NCBI RefSeq assembly: GCF_018881605.1
Contig: NZ_JACVPZ010000001.1
Location: 1,550,001 to 1,614,000 of the forward strand
DNA: 64,000 nucleotides
Direction of reading: 5' to 3'
Origin: Polynucleobacter sp. UB-Tiil-W10
GTDB taxonomy: Bacteria > Pseudomonadota > Gammaproteobacteria > Burkholderiales > Burkholderiaceae
The notes under the pieces were generated by a model. The model ran no database searches and was not told the origin of the DNA. It saw only the letters and a program-made list of their open reading frames with translations. Below, piece by piece: positions 57,501 to 64,000 of the stretch. The position numbers and the translations under genes are program-made. Each line of letters begins with the position of its first letter. The first letter of the stretch is position 1.

Positions 57501-57651
57501 TGCAGCAGCACGTATCTCCCTGGGCATAACGGTATTTAGCGGCATGATCGCTTCCACCTGCCTTGCTGTGGCTCTGGTCCCAATCTTTTATGTGGAAATC
57601 GAAACCTTCTTTGAAAACCGGGCGAATAAGAAGGCTGGCAAGACTGGTTAA
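54520..57651 (+). CDS. HAE1-family RND multidrug efflux pump
   Basis: A full-length 1043-residue AcrB-like proton/drug antiporter: FIERPVLANVIALIMLLIGA at the start, the porter domain (TVTFKVGTDPDLAQVNVQNR), and the 12-span membrane part. Span 4 has the proton-relay Asp pair in GIVVDDAIVVVEAVSK; span 10 has the Lys in IGLVLMIALSCKNSILIVE. It lies closer to the MexF/OqxB-type branch by the adaptor and pump sequence character, but that is an impression. It completes a three-gene operon and would export hydrophobic toxicants or solvents from the periplasm. Confidence 0.94.
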   Translation: MLSKFFIERPVLANVIALIMLLIGAVSINSLPIAQYPNIVPPTIQVTARYPGASATLVQQLVASNIETQVNGVDGMLYMESASTNDGNYTLTVTFKVGTDPDLAQVNVQNRVAIALPSLPQAVQKQGVTTKTQSTAILQFVTLTSSNPDHDGLFLSNLANLKLQQRLARLPGVAAANVFGVGNYSMRVWLDPAQLKMRNLTPSDVINVINRQNVLLTAGQIGAPPTPMGQDFQLTLNVTSAMTTPEQFGRIVVKTGGKAAITYLRDIARIEMGSQNYSQFFKIDDRPAGGIAIYQMPGANAIATAQAVQEEMKSIAKTLPKEVSWAIPFDTTMFVQASIHEVYKTLYEAGILVLLVIMIFLQNWRATLVPATTVPVTIIGAFACMAALGFSINLLTLFAIVLCIGIVVDDAIVVVEAVSKKVEEGEDPKQGAIDAMTSLMGPIIGITLVLMAVFIPASFIAGITGQMYRQFALVIAATALISGINAITLKPTQSAQYLKPIDPNAVKNKLYQKFDLYFNRLATWYGHKIEGLMKNRAKASLVGIAIIVASLVGLMFVPSGFIPNEDQGYLVVSTTLPDAASLQRTEAGMKKAVDVIKKVPGVETVVVIGGINLLNNSSSQSNAGGLYVIMKKWEERGKGESLREIYNNMNEGLKQVQELKAFVLLPPAIPGLGLSGGFEMRLMLTDGSNNFAKLDAAAKAFIDEAQKQPEIMMAFTPFQNNVPQLQLSFNIGRAETFGVEIGDAYDVLQSYLGSSYVNQFFKYGQTYQVYVQADGKYRNAIEQVNRLYVKNNSGNMVPLGSFIDVKEVAGPAFASQFQLYPSAAVLGAAKDGYSSGQAMKALEQVAAKTLPDGVAFQWAGMSYQENLVGNTVILIFALSILLVYLVLAAQYETWVAPLAVLTAVPLSLSGTVLALLLTGLSNNIYVQIGLVLMIALSCKNSILIVEVAIECRHKGMSFVDAALEASRERFRPIVMTSIAFILGVMPLLLSSGAGAAARISLGITVFSGMIASTCLAVALVPIFYVEIETFFENRANKKAGKTG

Positions 57652-57657
57652 TAGTCT

Positions 57658-59784
57658 CTAAGCTAAGCCACCATGCCTTAACAAGGCATCAATGCTGGGC
57701 TCTCTACCTCTAAAAGCTTTGAACGATTCGGCCGCAGGACGACTGCCACCGACTTCCAATATTTCCTCACGATAGCGAGTACCAGTTTTTTCATCGAGGA
57801 CGCTGCCAGTCAGTTTTGCCGCCTCTTCAAAGGCAGAGTAAACATCGGCAGACAATACTTCCGCCCACTTATAACTGTAGTAGCCGGCCGCATAGCCACC
57901 AGCAAAAATATGGCTAAAGGTATTGATCCAACGGGAGATGGCTGCTTGAGGAATAACATTGAATTGATCTGCTATAGCTCTAGATAAGTCCAGAACTGCT
58001 TGACCTTTAGCATTCTTCACATCAAAGCTCGCGTGCAGACGCCAATCGGTTAATGACATCACGATCTGACGCAAGGTCATATAGCCGTTTTGGAAATTCT
58101 TGGCAGCGAGGATTTTTTCAAAGAGCTCCCGTGGCAAAGGCTGGCCAGTTTCAGCATGCGCTGTCATTTTTTCTAAGACTTCCCATTCCCAGCAAAAGTT
58201 TTCCATAAACTGACTTGGAAGCTCTACTGCGTCCCACTCGACACCATTGATGCCTGATACACCTAAAGCACTGACTTGAGTTAGGAGGTGATGCAGGCCA
58301 TGGCCGCTTTCATGGAAGAGCGTGATGACATCATCATGAGTAATGGTCGGCTGACGTAAGACGCCATCCACTTTGACTGGCGGTGCAAAGTTACAAACTA
58401 AGTAGGCTACCGGCACCTGAATCTCACCATTTGGCAATACTCTGCGTCCACGGGCGTCATCCATCCAAGCCCCGCCACGCTTGCCAGGGCGGGCGTAGGG
58501 GTCTAGGTAAAAATAAGCCACGATATTACCCTTGGCATTTTTTACAGAGAAGGATTGGACGTCCGCATGCCAAGTAGGCAAATCTGCCGCTTCAATCTTG
58601 ACACCAAACAAAGTTTGAATAACCTGAAAGAGTCCATCCAATACCTTTGGTAATGGGAAGTATTGCTTGAGTTCATTCTCCGAAAAGGAGTAGCGCTCTT
58701 GCTTCAATCTCTCGGATGCAAAGGCAACATCCCAAGGCTCCAATCCATCAATAATAGAAAGTTCAGTCTTGGCAAACTCAGAAAGTTCTTGCCAATCTTT
58801 TAATGCAAAGGGTTTGGCCTTCTGCGCAAAGTTGGTTAAGAATGAGTCAACTTCCTCGACACTGCTAGCCATCTTAGGCGCCAAACTTAGCGCTGCATAG
58901 TTTTTGAAGCCCAGCATGCGTGCTTCCTCATCGCGAAGACGTAATTGCTCCAGCATATTTTGAGTGTTGTCCCAATCCAATTTGCCATTGGCGTACTGGG
59001 GCGCTAGCTCAGAAGCGCGAGTCACATAAGTCTCATACATTAGGCGGCGTAAAGCTCGGTTTTCTGAATACTGCATGACAGGGTAATAAGAGGGGAAGTG
59101 CAGTGTGAATGCCCAGCCTTGTAGGTTTTTTTGCTGGGCAGTATCTGCAGCTGCAGCAATCGCATCTTCTGGCATGCCCACTAAGTCTGCTTTATCGGTT
59201 ACGAGATGAACAAAACCATCGGTAGCATCCAAGACGTGATCTGAAAAGGCTTTTCCTAAGGTTGCTTGCTCATCCTGAATTTGAGCAAAGCGGGGCTTAT
59301 CTGCATCACTGAGTTCCGCTCCACCCAAACGAAAGTCTCGTAAGGAGTTTTCAATCACTTTCTTTTGAGCTGCACTCAACTTTGAAAAGTCGGAGGCCTT
59401 ACTTAATTCTTTGAACTTTTTATAAAGCTCTAAATTTTGTCCAAGACTCGAAAAGAAGGCAGTTACCTTGGGCAACATTTCCCCATAGGCGACACGCAGC
59501 TCAGGCGTATCGGCAACACTATTCAGATGAGAAATCACACCCCAAGATCTTCCCAAGGATTCTGTTGCATCCTCAAGAGGTTCAGCCAACATATTCCATG
59601 TGGATGCAGTGTTGGGATTGACGGCTAGCTCAACGGCATCTTGTGCATGCTTCAGTAAATACTCAATCGCGGGTGCTATATGTTCTGGTTTGACTTCTGA
59701 ATAGGCGGCAATGCCGCGTCCAAAGTTAACGAGAGGATTGTTTTGTAATTCTGCGGGGAGAACTCTGCTAAGGGATGTAGTCAT
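57658..59784 (-). CDS. prlC: Oligopeptidase A (M3 family)
   Basis: A cytoplasmic zinc metallopeptidase that degrades short peptides, including cleaved signal peptides. The 708-residue chain is full length (E. coli 680). The zinc site is FHESGHGLHHLL (HExxH) with the downstream Glu in GVEWDAVELPSQFMENFCWE, and substrate-binding HIFAGGYAAGYYSYKWAEVL lies near the C terminus. It ends six bases from the RND pump stop (convergent), with no hairpin between them. It follows folD by 67 bases. Confidence 0.95.
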   Translation of the reverse strand: MTTSLSRVLPAELQNNPLVNFGRGIAAYSEVKPEHIAPAIEYLLKHAQDAVELAVNPNTASTWNMLAEPLEDATESLGRSWGVISHLNSVADTPELRVAYGEMLPKVTAFFSSLGQNLELYKKFKELSKASDFSKLSAAQKKVIENSLRDFRLGGAELSDADKPRFAQIQDEQATLGKAFSDHVLDATDGFVHLVTDKADLVGMPEDAIAAAADTAQQKNLQGWAFTLHFPSYYPVMQYSENRALRRLMYETYVTRASELAPQYANGKLDWDNTQNMLEQLRLRDEEARMLGFKNYAALSLAPKMASSVEEVDSFLTNFAQKAKPFALKDWQELSEFAKTELSIIDGLEPWDVAFASERLKQERYSFSENELKQYFPLPKVLDGLFQVIQTLFGVKIEAADLPTWHADVQSFSVKNAKGNIVAYFYLDPYARPGKRGGAWMDDARGRRVLPNGEIQVPVAYLVCNFAPPVKVDGVLRQPTITHDDVITLFHESGHGLHHLLTQVSALGVSGINGVEWDAVELPSQFMENFCWEWEVLEKMTAHAETGQPLPRELFEKILAAKNFQNGYMTLRQIVMSLTDWRLHASFDVKNAKGQAVLDLSRAIADQFNVIPQAAISRWINTFSHIFAGGYAAGYYSYKWAEVLSADVYSAFEEAAKLTGSVLDEKTGTRYREEILEVGGSRPAAESFKAFRGREPSIDALLRHGGLA

Positions 59785-59851
59785 CCCTCTAGCTTAATGG
59801 ACTGGGAGTAATTTTGCCAAAGTCCCAGTTAAATCCTTAGTGCGTAGTAAG

Positions 59852-60706
59852 TTAATGCTTGGCGGCTTTTTCGGCAGCTTCCAGGGTGTTCATCAGCAGC
59901 ATGGTGATGGTCATGGGGCCTACGCCACCTGGAACTGGGGTAATCCAGCCAGCGACATACTTGGCAGTATCAAAATCCACGTCGCCGCACAGTTTGCCAT
60001 CAGGGAGGCGGTTGATGCCTACGTCGATGACAACAGCGCCATTCTTGACCATGTCGCCGGAGATCATTTTGGGTTTGCCAGTAGCAACCACCAAAATATC
60101 CGCATCTTTTGTATGGTGAGCCAAGTCACGTGTCTTGCTATTGCAAATAGTGACAGTTGCACCAGCTTGCAATAGGAGCATAGCCATTGGCTTTCCCACA
60201 ATATTGGAGGCTCCAACAATCACAGCACGAGCACCTCGAATGGGGTATTCAATGCTTTCGAGAATCTTCATGCAACCATAAGGTGTGCAGGGCTTGAATT
60301 CTGGTTGACCTACCATCAAGGCGCCAGCATTGGCAACGTGAAAGCCATCCACATCTTTTTCTGGGGCAATCGCTTCCAATACGCGCTCAGAGGCAATATG
60401 CTCTGGCAAAGGTAGTTGTACCAAGATCCCATGAATGGCAGGGTCAGCATTGAGAGTGGCAATGCGAGCCAGCAATTCTTCCTCGCCAAGTTCAGCTGAG
60501 TAACGTTCTAAAACAGAATGAAAGCCTACGTCTTCACAGGCTTTTACTTTATTGCGAACATACACTGCGCTGGCAGGATTGTCACCAACCACAATCACGG
60601 CTAAACCAGGTCTTGTGCCTTTGGCGGTAACAATCGCGCCACGTGCAGCAATCTCGGTGCGGAGTTTTTTAGAAAGGGCGTTTCCGTCTAATAATTGGGC
60701 TGGCAT
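59852..60706 (-). CDS. folD: Bifunctional methylenetetrahydrofolate dehydrogenase/cyclohydrolase FolD
   Basis: FolD interconverts 5,10-methylene- and 10-formyl-tetrahydrofolate with NADP for one-carbon metabolism. Signatures: [18 protein letters not shown] (catalytic Lys and Tyr), [12 protein letters not shown], the NADP loop [14 protein letters not shown], and [16 protein letters not shown]. Length 284 is normal. The same folD-prlC order occurs in other Burkholderiales to my knowledge. A response regulator gene ends 15 bases upstream on the same strand. Confidence 0.97.
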   Translation of the reverse strand: MPAQLLDGNALSKKLRTEIAARGAIVTAKGTRPGLAVIVVGDNPASAVYVRNKVKACEDVGFHSVLERYSAELGEEELLARIATLNADPAIHGILVQLPLPEHIASERVLEAIAPEKDVDGFHVANAGALMVGQPEFKPCTPYGCMKILESIEYPIRGARAVIVGASNIVGKPMAMLLLQAGATVTICNSKTRDLAHHTKDADILVVATGKPKMISGDMVKNGAVVIDVGINRLPDGKLCGDVDFDTAKYVAGWITPVPGGVGPMTITMLLMNTLEAAEKAAKH

Positions 60707-60721
60707 TGAAAACCCCGTTAA

Positions 60722-61369
60722 TTAATTAGGCTGGGGATCGGATAAAGCCAAGCGGAGCAGGTCTGCAACCGTATTGACGTTGAGCTTTTCCATGATGTTG
60801 GCACGGTGCGCCTCAACAGTCTTAATGGAAATACCCAGGTCATCAGCAATTTGTTTATTTAAGCGACCAGCAACAATGCGCTCGAGAACCTGGCGCTCGC
60901 GACCAGTAAGCTTGCTGAGTAAGCTCTGGGTAATTTTGCGTTGACTGGCTTGTGAATAGTCGATGCGCGCTTTTGCAAGCATGCGGTCCACTAATCCGCA
61001 GAGATCATTTTCTTTAAAAGGCTTTTCAATGAAATCTACCGCACCCCGTTTCATGGTGGAGACTGCCATAGAGACATCACCATGACCGGTAATGAAAGCA
61101 ACTGGCATAGGCAAGTTTTCACTGGTAAGACGCTCTTGTAATTCGAGGCCTGACATACCGGGCATGCGCACATCCAAAATGGCGCAAGAGATGGTTGACT
61201 TATCCGTGCTTTGCAAGGACTGCAAAAAACGTTCTGCGCTTGCATGGCAACGAACGACATAGCCATTGCTTTCTAGAAGCCAAGTAAGCGAATCTCTTAC
61301 CGCTTCATCGTCATCGACTACATAGACAACTTCAGCTTGGTTTGGTTTTGCTGCGGCGCTTAAGTTCAT
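60722..61369 (-). CDS. Two-component response regulator, FixJ/NarL type
   Basis: A 215-residue regulator: receiver domain (VYVVDDDEAVRDSLTWLLE, phospho-Asp in CAILDVRMPG, Lys in FIEKPFKEND) and LuxR-type helix-turn-helix (LTGRERQVLERIVAGRLNKQ, SIKTVEAHRANIMEKL). It resembles FixJ/TodT-like partners of PAS kinases. The ATG at 61369 is used; an upstream TTG at 61402 would almost touch the kinase stop. It lies 35 bases after the kinase and should be its phosphorylation partner. Targets are unknown. Confidence 0.92.
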   Translation of the reverse strand: MNLSAAAKPNQAEVVYVVDDDEAVRDSLTWLLESNGYVVRCHASAERFLQSLQSTDKSTISCAILDVRMPGMSGLELQERLTSENLPMPVAFITGHGDVSMAVSTMKRGAVDFIEKPFKENDLCGLVDRMLAKARIDYSQASQRKITQSLLSKLTGRERQVLERIVAGRLNKQIADDLGISIKTVEAHRANIMEKLNVNTVADLLRLALSDPQPN

Positions 61370-61404
61370 ATCAGTTCTCGTCAGGTAAATCTTTAAATTC
61401 AATC

Positions 61405-63927
61405 TTAAACATTAGCCTCAGATTGTGGGGATTCCAAGGGTAGAAGTATTGTAAAGGTGCAGCCCGCTAGTTTGGTCTGTTCTGAGTCTTGGACATTGGT
61501 AGCCCAAAGCCTGCCATGGTGGGATTCAATAATGGATCTGCAAATATTGAGTCCCATACCCATTCCATCGGATTTTGTACTAAAAAACGGCTCAAACATG
61601 CGTTCCAGCACGTTTTCTGGGATACCACCCCCTGCATCGGTTACCTGAATTCGGAGCATCGCCGGGAAAATACTGGTATCTAAATCGGCGCTAATTCGAA
61701 CGGGTGGCGCCGACCAACGGGAGGAAAGGGGGTATGCCTCTCGTACGCTGTCCAAGGCATTTTTAAGAAGATTAACCACAACCTGCAGGATGAGGACCGG
61801 ATCCAAGTCAACTACCGGCAAGTTATCGGCGATCTCAGAATGAATGCTTAAGCGGTGACGATGGGCTTCAATCTCTACCAAGCCAACCGCATCATTAATG
61901 ATGTCGGTAATGCACGAGGCTTTGCGTTGGGGTTCGCTACGTTTTACAAAACCTCGAATCCGTTGAATGATGGTGCCCGCTCGATGCGCTTGTTCAGAAG
62001 CCTTTTCAAGTGCAGGCAAAATTTCTTTAGACAGTGCAGGATCTAAGTTGCCATCCAATCGTTTTGCAACGCCCATACAGTAGTTGGAGATAGCGGATAA
62101 AGGTTGGTTTAATTCGTGCGCCAAAGAGGATGCCATTTCACCCATAGTAGTTAAGCGACTGGTGAACTGCATCCGCTCTTGTTGTTGCAGAGCTAAATCA
62201 TCCGCTTCCTTACGAGTAGTAATGTCGGTAGCAATTAATAGCTGTGCAAGATGTCCGTCTACCCATGGGATGAATCGACGTCTCACTTCAAACCACTTAT
62301 TGCTGTCATCGCTTAACTGGACTTCTTCCGATTCGGATTCTTGATACAAGAATGAGGTTGGAATTCCGGGAGGGGAATCCTCTAGATCTTCCGCGATTTC
62401 TCGCATCGTCGTGTTGCCCGTATCAATACCGGCTAACTGGAAGTGACCTTTAGAGTCATCACCAAAGCGCTCACGATAAAACCGATTGGCAAATAGTAGG
62501 GCGTTAGTTTCTGGTGATACTACCGATACAGCCGCATCTAGACTTTCTAGAACTGTGGTGAAGCGTTCTTGAGAAGCCGCTAATTCTTCGCGAATCTTTT
62601 TAGGCTCAGAAATATCAATTAATGAGGTAACCCAACCAGTCTGCTTGCCTTTTTCATTAATGAGTGGCGCAATAAAAGTGCGCGTCTGAATCAAGGAGCC
62701 ATCCCTTTTTAAAATTACGCCTTCAATGCCGACCTTCATGTTGCCTGAGATATCGGCCCTTAAAGCGCGATTCATTTTTTCTACAAGCTCATCTCTTCTG
62801 GAGTCAGGCCAGAAAGGAAATGGCGGCGTGAGACCCATTAGCTCTTCCGATGACCAGCCCGTCATTTCACAAAAGGCTCGATTGACATACGTAATGCGTT
62901 TTTGCATATCATGCGCACGAATACCGACTGGAGTGGAATTTTCCATGGCATTACGAAAACTTGTTTCTGTGCGCAGACTGGCTTCTGCTTCTTGCCGCAC
63001 TTGCATCTGCTTGAGTACTGACCACAAACTCCACACCACGAATGCGCTCAAACCGAGCACAACACCAATCAGCATTCTAAAAGTGAGATTGGTAGGTGGA
63101 GGGTAGGTATCAATGCGCAAATTGATATTTGGGCTCAAGACACCAATATCTAAACTGGTCTGATTGCTAAACGCTCTTTTGGGTGTGTTCTTATCGGAAG
63201 ATATGCCCAGCACCCTCTCATTGTCGGTGAGTAAGGTAAAGCGGTAATGTGATTTGAGCTCTCCTGGAATGACTTCTAAGATGCCTTGGGTGGTGTAGAG
63301 GGCCGCTAAGAAACCAATAATTTCACCGCCAACGATATTGGGTACCACTTGCCAAAAAACAATTTTTCTATCTGCGGAGATCGGCTCATCTACTGGAATC
63401 TCTAAGGAGATGAATTGACTAAAGGCTGCCCGACTGGTTACTCTACTTAGTTCGATTGCAGATAAAAGACTGGCATGAATGGGTTGATCATTTTGGCTCT
63501 TGCTAATCCAATCTGTTTTCTCGCTTTCAGCTGGAGCAATCCATTCACGTTGATTTTTATCATTTAGCCAAATGATTCTGACAATCTCATGATTGTTTAA
63601 AACAATGTCCTCTGCTTGCTCACGAGCAATTTGCCTTAACTTGACCTTGTCTTCACTAGCTGCAACTTCTCGATTGATCGTAGTGAATGCATCCAGATTG
63701 CTGACAAAACGAGCCTGAATCCGTTGCTTGGCAAAAGAGAGCTCTCTAAATAGGGCAGCCTCTTGCTGATTTTTTTCCTGCAAATGCAGGGTGCCCAAAA
63801 TAATGCCCATGACCACTGTAAATAGAACGATTGCGAGTAACGGGGTGTAAACCAGTCTAAATCCGCGAATTTTGCGGAGCCATCTGAATGGACTAAGAAT
63901 GAGTCCGGATAAGACTGTTTTTTTCAT
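61405..63927 (-). CDS. Membrane PAS sensor histidine kinase
   Basis: An 840-residue kinase. A short cytoplasmic start and span 1 (about 28-48) precede a large periplasmic sensor region (about 50-285, CHASE-like by position) and span 2 (RMLIGVVLGLSAFVVWSLWS). Two PAS domains follow (about 320-440, NSTPVGIRAHDMQKRITYVN; and about 450-575), then the HisKA domain with His604 in SSLAHELNQPLSAISNY, and the ATPase domain (VVNLLKNALDSV; DAGGGIP; GMGMGLNICRSI). The kinase core is of the FixL/DctB group. The ligand is unknown; no haem-binding His pattern is obvious. The last 73 bases of the window (63928-64000) hold no visible feature. Confidence 0.9.
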   Translation of the reverse strand: MKKTVLSGLILSPFRWLRKIRGFRLVYTPLLAIVLFTVVMGIILGTLHLQEKNQQEAALFRELSFAKQRIQARFVSNLDAFTTINREVAASEDKVKLRQIAREQAEDIVLNNHEIVRIIWLNDKNQREWIAPAESEKTDWISKSQNDQPIHASLLSAIELSRVTSRAAFSQFISLEIPVDEPISADRKIVFWQVVPNIVGGEIIGFLAALYTTQGILEVIPGELKSHYRFTLLTDNERVLGISSDKNTPKRAFSNQTSLDIGVLSPNINLRIDTYPPPTNLTFRMLIGVVLGLSAFVVWSLWSVLKQMQVRQEAEASLRTETSFRNAMENSTPVGIRAHDMQKRITYVNRAFCEMTGWSSEELMGLTPPFPFWPDSRRDELVEKMNRALRADISGNMKVGIEGVILKRDGSLIQTRTFIAPLINEKGKQTGWVTSLIDISEPKKIREELAASQERFTTVLESLDAAVSVVSPETNALLFANRFYRERFGDDSKGHFQLAGIDTGNTTMREIAEDLEDSPPGIPTSFLYQESESEEVQLSDDSNKWFEVRRRFIPWVDGHLAQLLIATDITTRKEADDLALQQQERMQFTSRLTTMGEMASSLAHELNQPLSAISNYCMGVAKRLDGNLDPALSKEILPALEKASEQAHRAGTIIQRIRGFVKRSEPQRKASCITDIINDAVGLVEIEAHRHRLSIHSEIADNLPVVDLDPVLILQVVVNLLKNALDSVREAYPLSSRWSAPPVRISADLDTSIFPAMLRIQVTDAGGGIPENVLERMFEPFFSTKSDGMGMGLNICRSIIESHHGRLWATNVQDSEQTKLAGCTFTILLPLESPQSEANV

Positions 63928-64000
63928 GAATACGAAGATTTTGCCTTAATTGCCTACCTTGAGGCGCATTTTTGCCTGCTTTGAGGCTTCTTATTTGCAG

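Overview
The window looks like a chromosome segment of a free-living, small-genome freshwater betaproteobacterium, most likely Polynucleobacter or a close relative (Burkholderiales). This rests on the moderate-GC coding sequence, very short intergenic gaps, frequent start/stop overlaps, and the Burkholderiales order hisS-yfgM-bamB-der-hfq-hflX-hflK-hflC-hisZ-purA. I see no prophage, insertion sequence or CRISPR array. Nearly all of the window is core metabolism and housekeeping. The taxonomic call is inference from gene order and protein character, not from a search.

Layout. 1-5511 is one rightward run: the end of a heavy-metal RND pump, surE, pcm, nlpD, a PolB-like exonuclease and rlmD. A gap with one possible 26-codon gene and a secreted unknown follow. 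A leftward Bax-inhibitor-1 protein faces a convergent terminator. From 7284 to 23783 lies a long rightward block: ndk, rlmN, ispG, hisS, yfgM, bamB, der, hfq, hflX, hflKC, hisZ, purA and glcB, ending in a strong terminator. 23854-28790 is more accessory: a papain-like Cys/His/Asp protein, a channel-like membrane protein, an MFS transporter, a dienelactone hydrolase, an unknown and an APC permease. After a sparse gap holding a tRNA-Leu(CAG) come rnr, rlmB and a DUF2892 protein, then a nonsense-mutated SGNH hydrolase pseudogene. Transaldolase and rpiA are divergent. A candidate small RNA with its own promoter and terminator lies between rpiA and the yggX-argA pair. hrpA and a surface/lipid-flavoured run (beta-propeller, polysaccharide deacetylase, sterol-desaturase-like, EI24, MoCF-domain protein) follow.

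46421-50630 is the nitrogen control locus: two GCAC-N7-GTGC operators and a sigma-54-like element ahead of glnA, then ntrB and ntrC. xth comes next, then a complete tripartite HAE1-type RND efflux operon (outer membrane factor, adaptor, pump). The right end is leftward: prlC, folD and a FixJ-type response regulator with its PAS histidine kinase.

The observations most worth checking are: (1) an NtrC whose GAFTGA loop reads GAFPGA and whose Walker B Asp is Gly, although the promoter ahead of glnA still looks like a sigma-54/NtrC promoter; (2) the unassigned structured RNA at about 35726-35884; (3) the single TGG-to-TGA break in the SGNH hydrolase at 33566; (4) two small candidate genes at 5657 and 28943. 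No obviously new multi-gene system was found.
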